Shown one piece after another: positions 63,451-64,000 of a DNA stretch of 64,000 nt (position 1 is the first letter of the stretch; each line of letters starts with the position of its first letter). Source of the DNA: an uncultured Bacteroidales bacterium (lineage in GTDB: Bacteria; Bacteroidota; Bacteroidia; Bacteroidales; WCHB1-69); contig CAKUVI010000004.1 of assembly GCA_934699095.1 (NCBI GenBank), positions 62,001 to 126,000 on the forward strand, read 5' to 3'. The notes under the pieces are model-generated. The model saw only the letters and a program-made list of their open reading frames with translations. It made no database searches and was not told the origin of the DNA. A program made the position numbers and the translations under genes.

Positions 63451-63482
63451 AACGCCAATTCACAACGAATTGGCGTTTTTTG
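63451..63482 (+). terminator. Terminator after tRNA-Asn
   Basis: AACGCCAATTC and GAATTGGCGTT form a perfect 11-bp stem around ACAAC, followed by TTTT. Confidence 0.9.
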
Positions 63483-63526
63483 TATGTAAAATAATATCCC
63501 AAACCTGTTTACCTTTGCAATTTTTG

Positions 63527-63534
63527 TATTTTTG
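63527..63534 (+). promoter_or_regulatory. Promoter -7 box of der
   Basis: TATTTTTG lies 45 bp before the der ATG. Confidence 0.5.
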
Positions 63535-63579
63535 CAGTTTGTTTTGAGTATAAGTTTTGCTCAAGAATAGAAGATTATT

Positions 63580-64000
63580 ATGGGAAATATATTATCACTT
63601 ATCGGTCGCCCGAATGTGGGTAAGTCAACGTTTTTCAACCGCCTGATTCAGGCTCGTGAGGCTATTGTTGATTCTACCGCAGGTGTTACGCGCGACCGGC
63701 ACTACGGAAAATCAAACTGGAACGGCTACGAGTTTTCGGTCATCGACACCGGCGGCTATGTTGTAGGTTCCGATGACATTTTTGAAACCGAAATCCGCAA
63801 ACAGGTGTCACTTGCCATTGAAGAGTCAGACGTGATCGTGTTCATGGTTGACGGACGAGAGGGTCTCACTCCCCTTGACGATGAAATCGCAGGAATCCTC
63901 CGCAGATCTAAAAAACCATTCTATTTAGCTGTAAATAAGATAGATAGTCCTTCAAATTATTTCGACTATACCGAGTTTTATGCTTTGGGAATCTCTGAAA
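63580..64000 (+). CDS. der: Ribosome-assembly GTPase Der (partial)
   Basis: The frame from ATG 63580 runs off the window after 140 codons. It shows the first of Der's two G domains: G1 SLIGRPNVGKSTFFNRL at ~6-22, STAGVTRDR as the G2 region, G3 VIDTGGYVV, the switch-following DVIVFMVDGREGLTPLDDEI and G4 VNKID. Der (EngA) is needed for 50S subunit assembly. The second G domain and KH-like domain must lie beyond the window. Confidence 0.95.
   Translation, partial: MGNILSLIGRPNVGKSTFFNRLIQAREAIVDSTAGVTRDRHYGKSNWNGYEFSVIDTGGYVVGSDDIFETEIRKQVSLAIEESDVIVFMVDGREGLTPLDDEIAGILRRSKKPFYLAVNKIDSPSNYFDYTEFYALGISE

Overview
The window is a stretch of chromosome from a Bacteroidota bacterium, most likely order Bacteroidales. 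The evidence is as follows. Outer-membrane and secreted proteins carry type A and type B type IX secretion (T9SS) C-terminal domains. There are FISUMP, DUF4230, DUF4369, DUF4468, DUF4175 and MbnP-type proteins. Several promoters have the Bacteroidota -7 box TAnnTTTG (usually TATTTTTG or TACTTTTG), and Shine-Dalgarno sequences are mostly weak. No rRNA, phage or plasmid genes and no CRISPR array are visible. I cannot name the species from the sequence alone.

Layout. 1-622: start of an AbiEi/Fic-type winged-helix gene with a spaced repeat in front of it, and a frameshifted FISUMP remnant. 638-6195 (minus): tRNA-Gln, nusA, infB and an Opp/Dpp-type permease. 6469-9179 (minus): MFS transporter, a small membrane protein and a carboxypeptidase-regulatory-like protein. 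9326-19911 is an accessory region. It holds two formylglycine-generating-enzyme-like surface proteins (one fused to a probable beta-barrel), an AAA/DUF4143 ATPase, a tandem DUF4230 pair, a truncated EcsC-TerB gene, a hypoxanthine-DNA glycosylase-like gene, a MORN-repeat protein with a tripled C-terminal domain, and remnants of two AAA ATPase genes. 20024-24600 (plus): tolC-macA-macB-type efflux operon (four genes). 24760-27405 (minus): methyltransferase and typA. 27530-31637: a beta-barrel and a lipoprotein gene behind a LacI-type palindrome, a UbiA-family prenyltransferase and a solitary atpB.

31742-44366 is the most unusual part. A 50-bp tandem array mixed with hairpin repeats is followed by a 2494-residue T9SS adhesin-like protein, tRNA-Arg, and a second T9SS adhesin. 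The second adhesin is a pseudogene, with a TGA where Trp is expected and a frameshifting deletion. Its last ~165 codons and 3' flank are nearly identical to those of the intact gene. 45035-53714 (minus) is a tight probable operon: rpiB, a LutB-like Fe-S protein, DUF4175, a 143-residue protein, a T9SS SGNH protein, ybeY and mnmG. 54201-57267 (minus): small lipoprotein, DUF4369 lipoprotein, cinA and xerD. 57540-59318 (plus): folA, a DUF4468 protein and an MbnP-type lipoprotein. 59399-63118: a T9SS type B protein convergent with an M16 peptidase. The window ends with tRNA-Asn and the start of der.

Taken together, housekeeping translation and GTPase genes (infB, nusA, typA, der, mnmG, ybeY, three tRNAs) alternate with islands of cell-surface genes. 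Those islands are where the repeats, duplication and gene decay occur.
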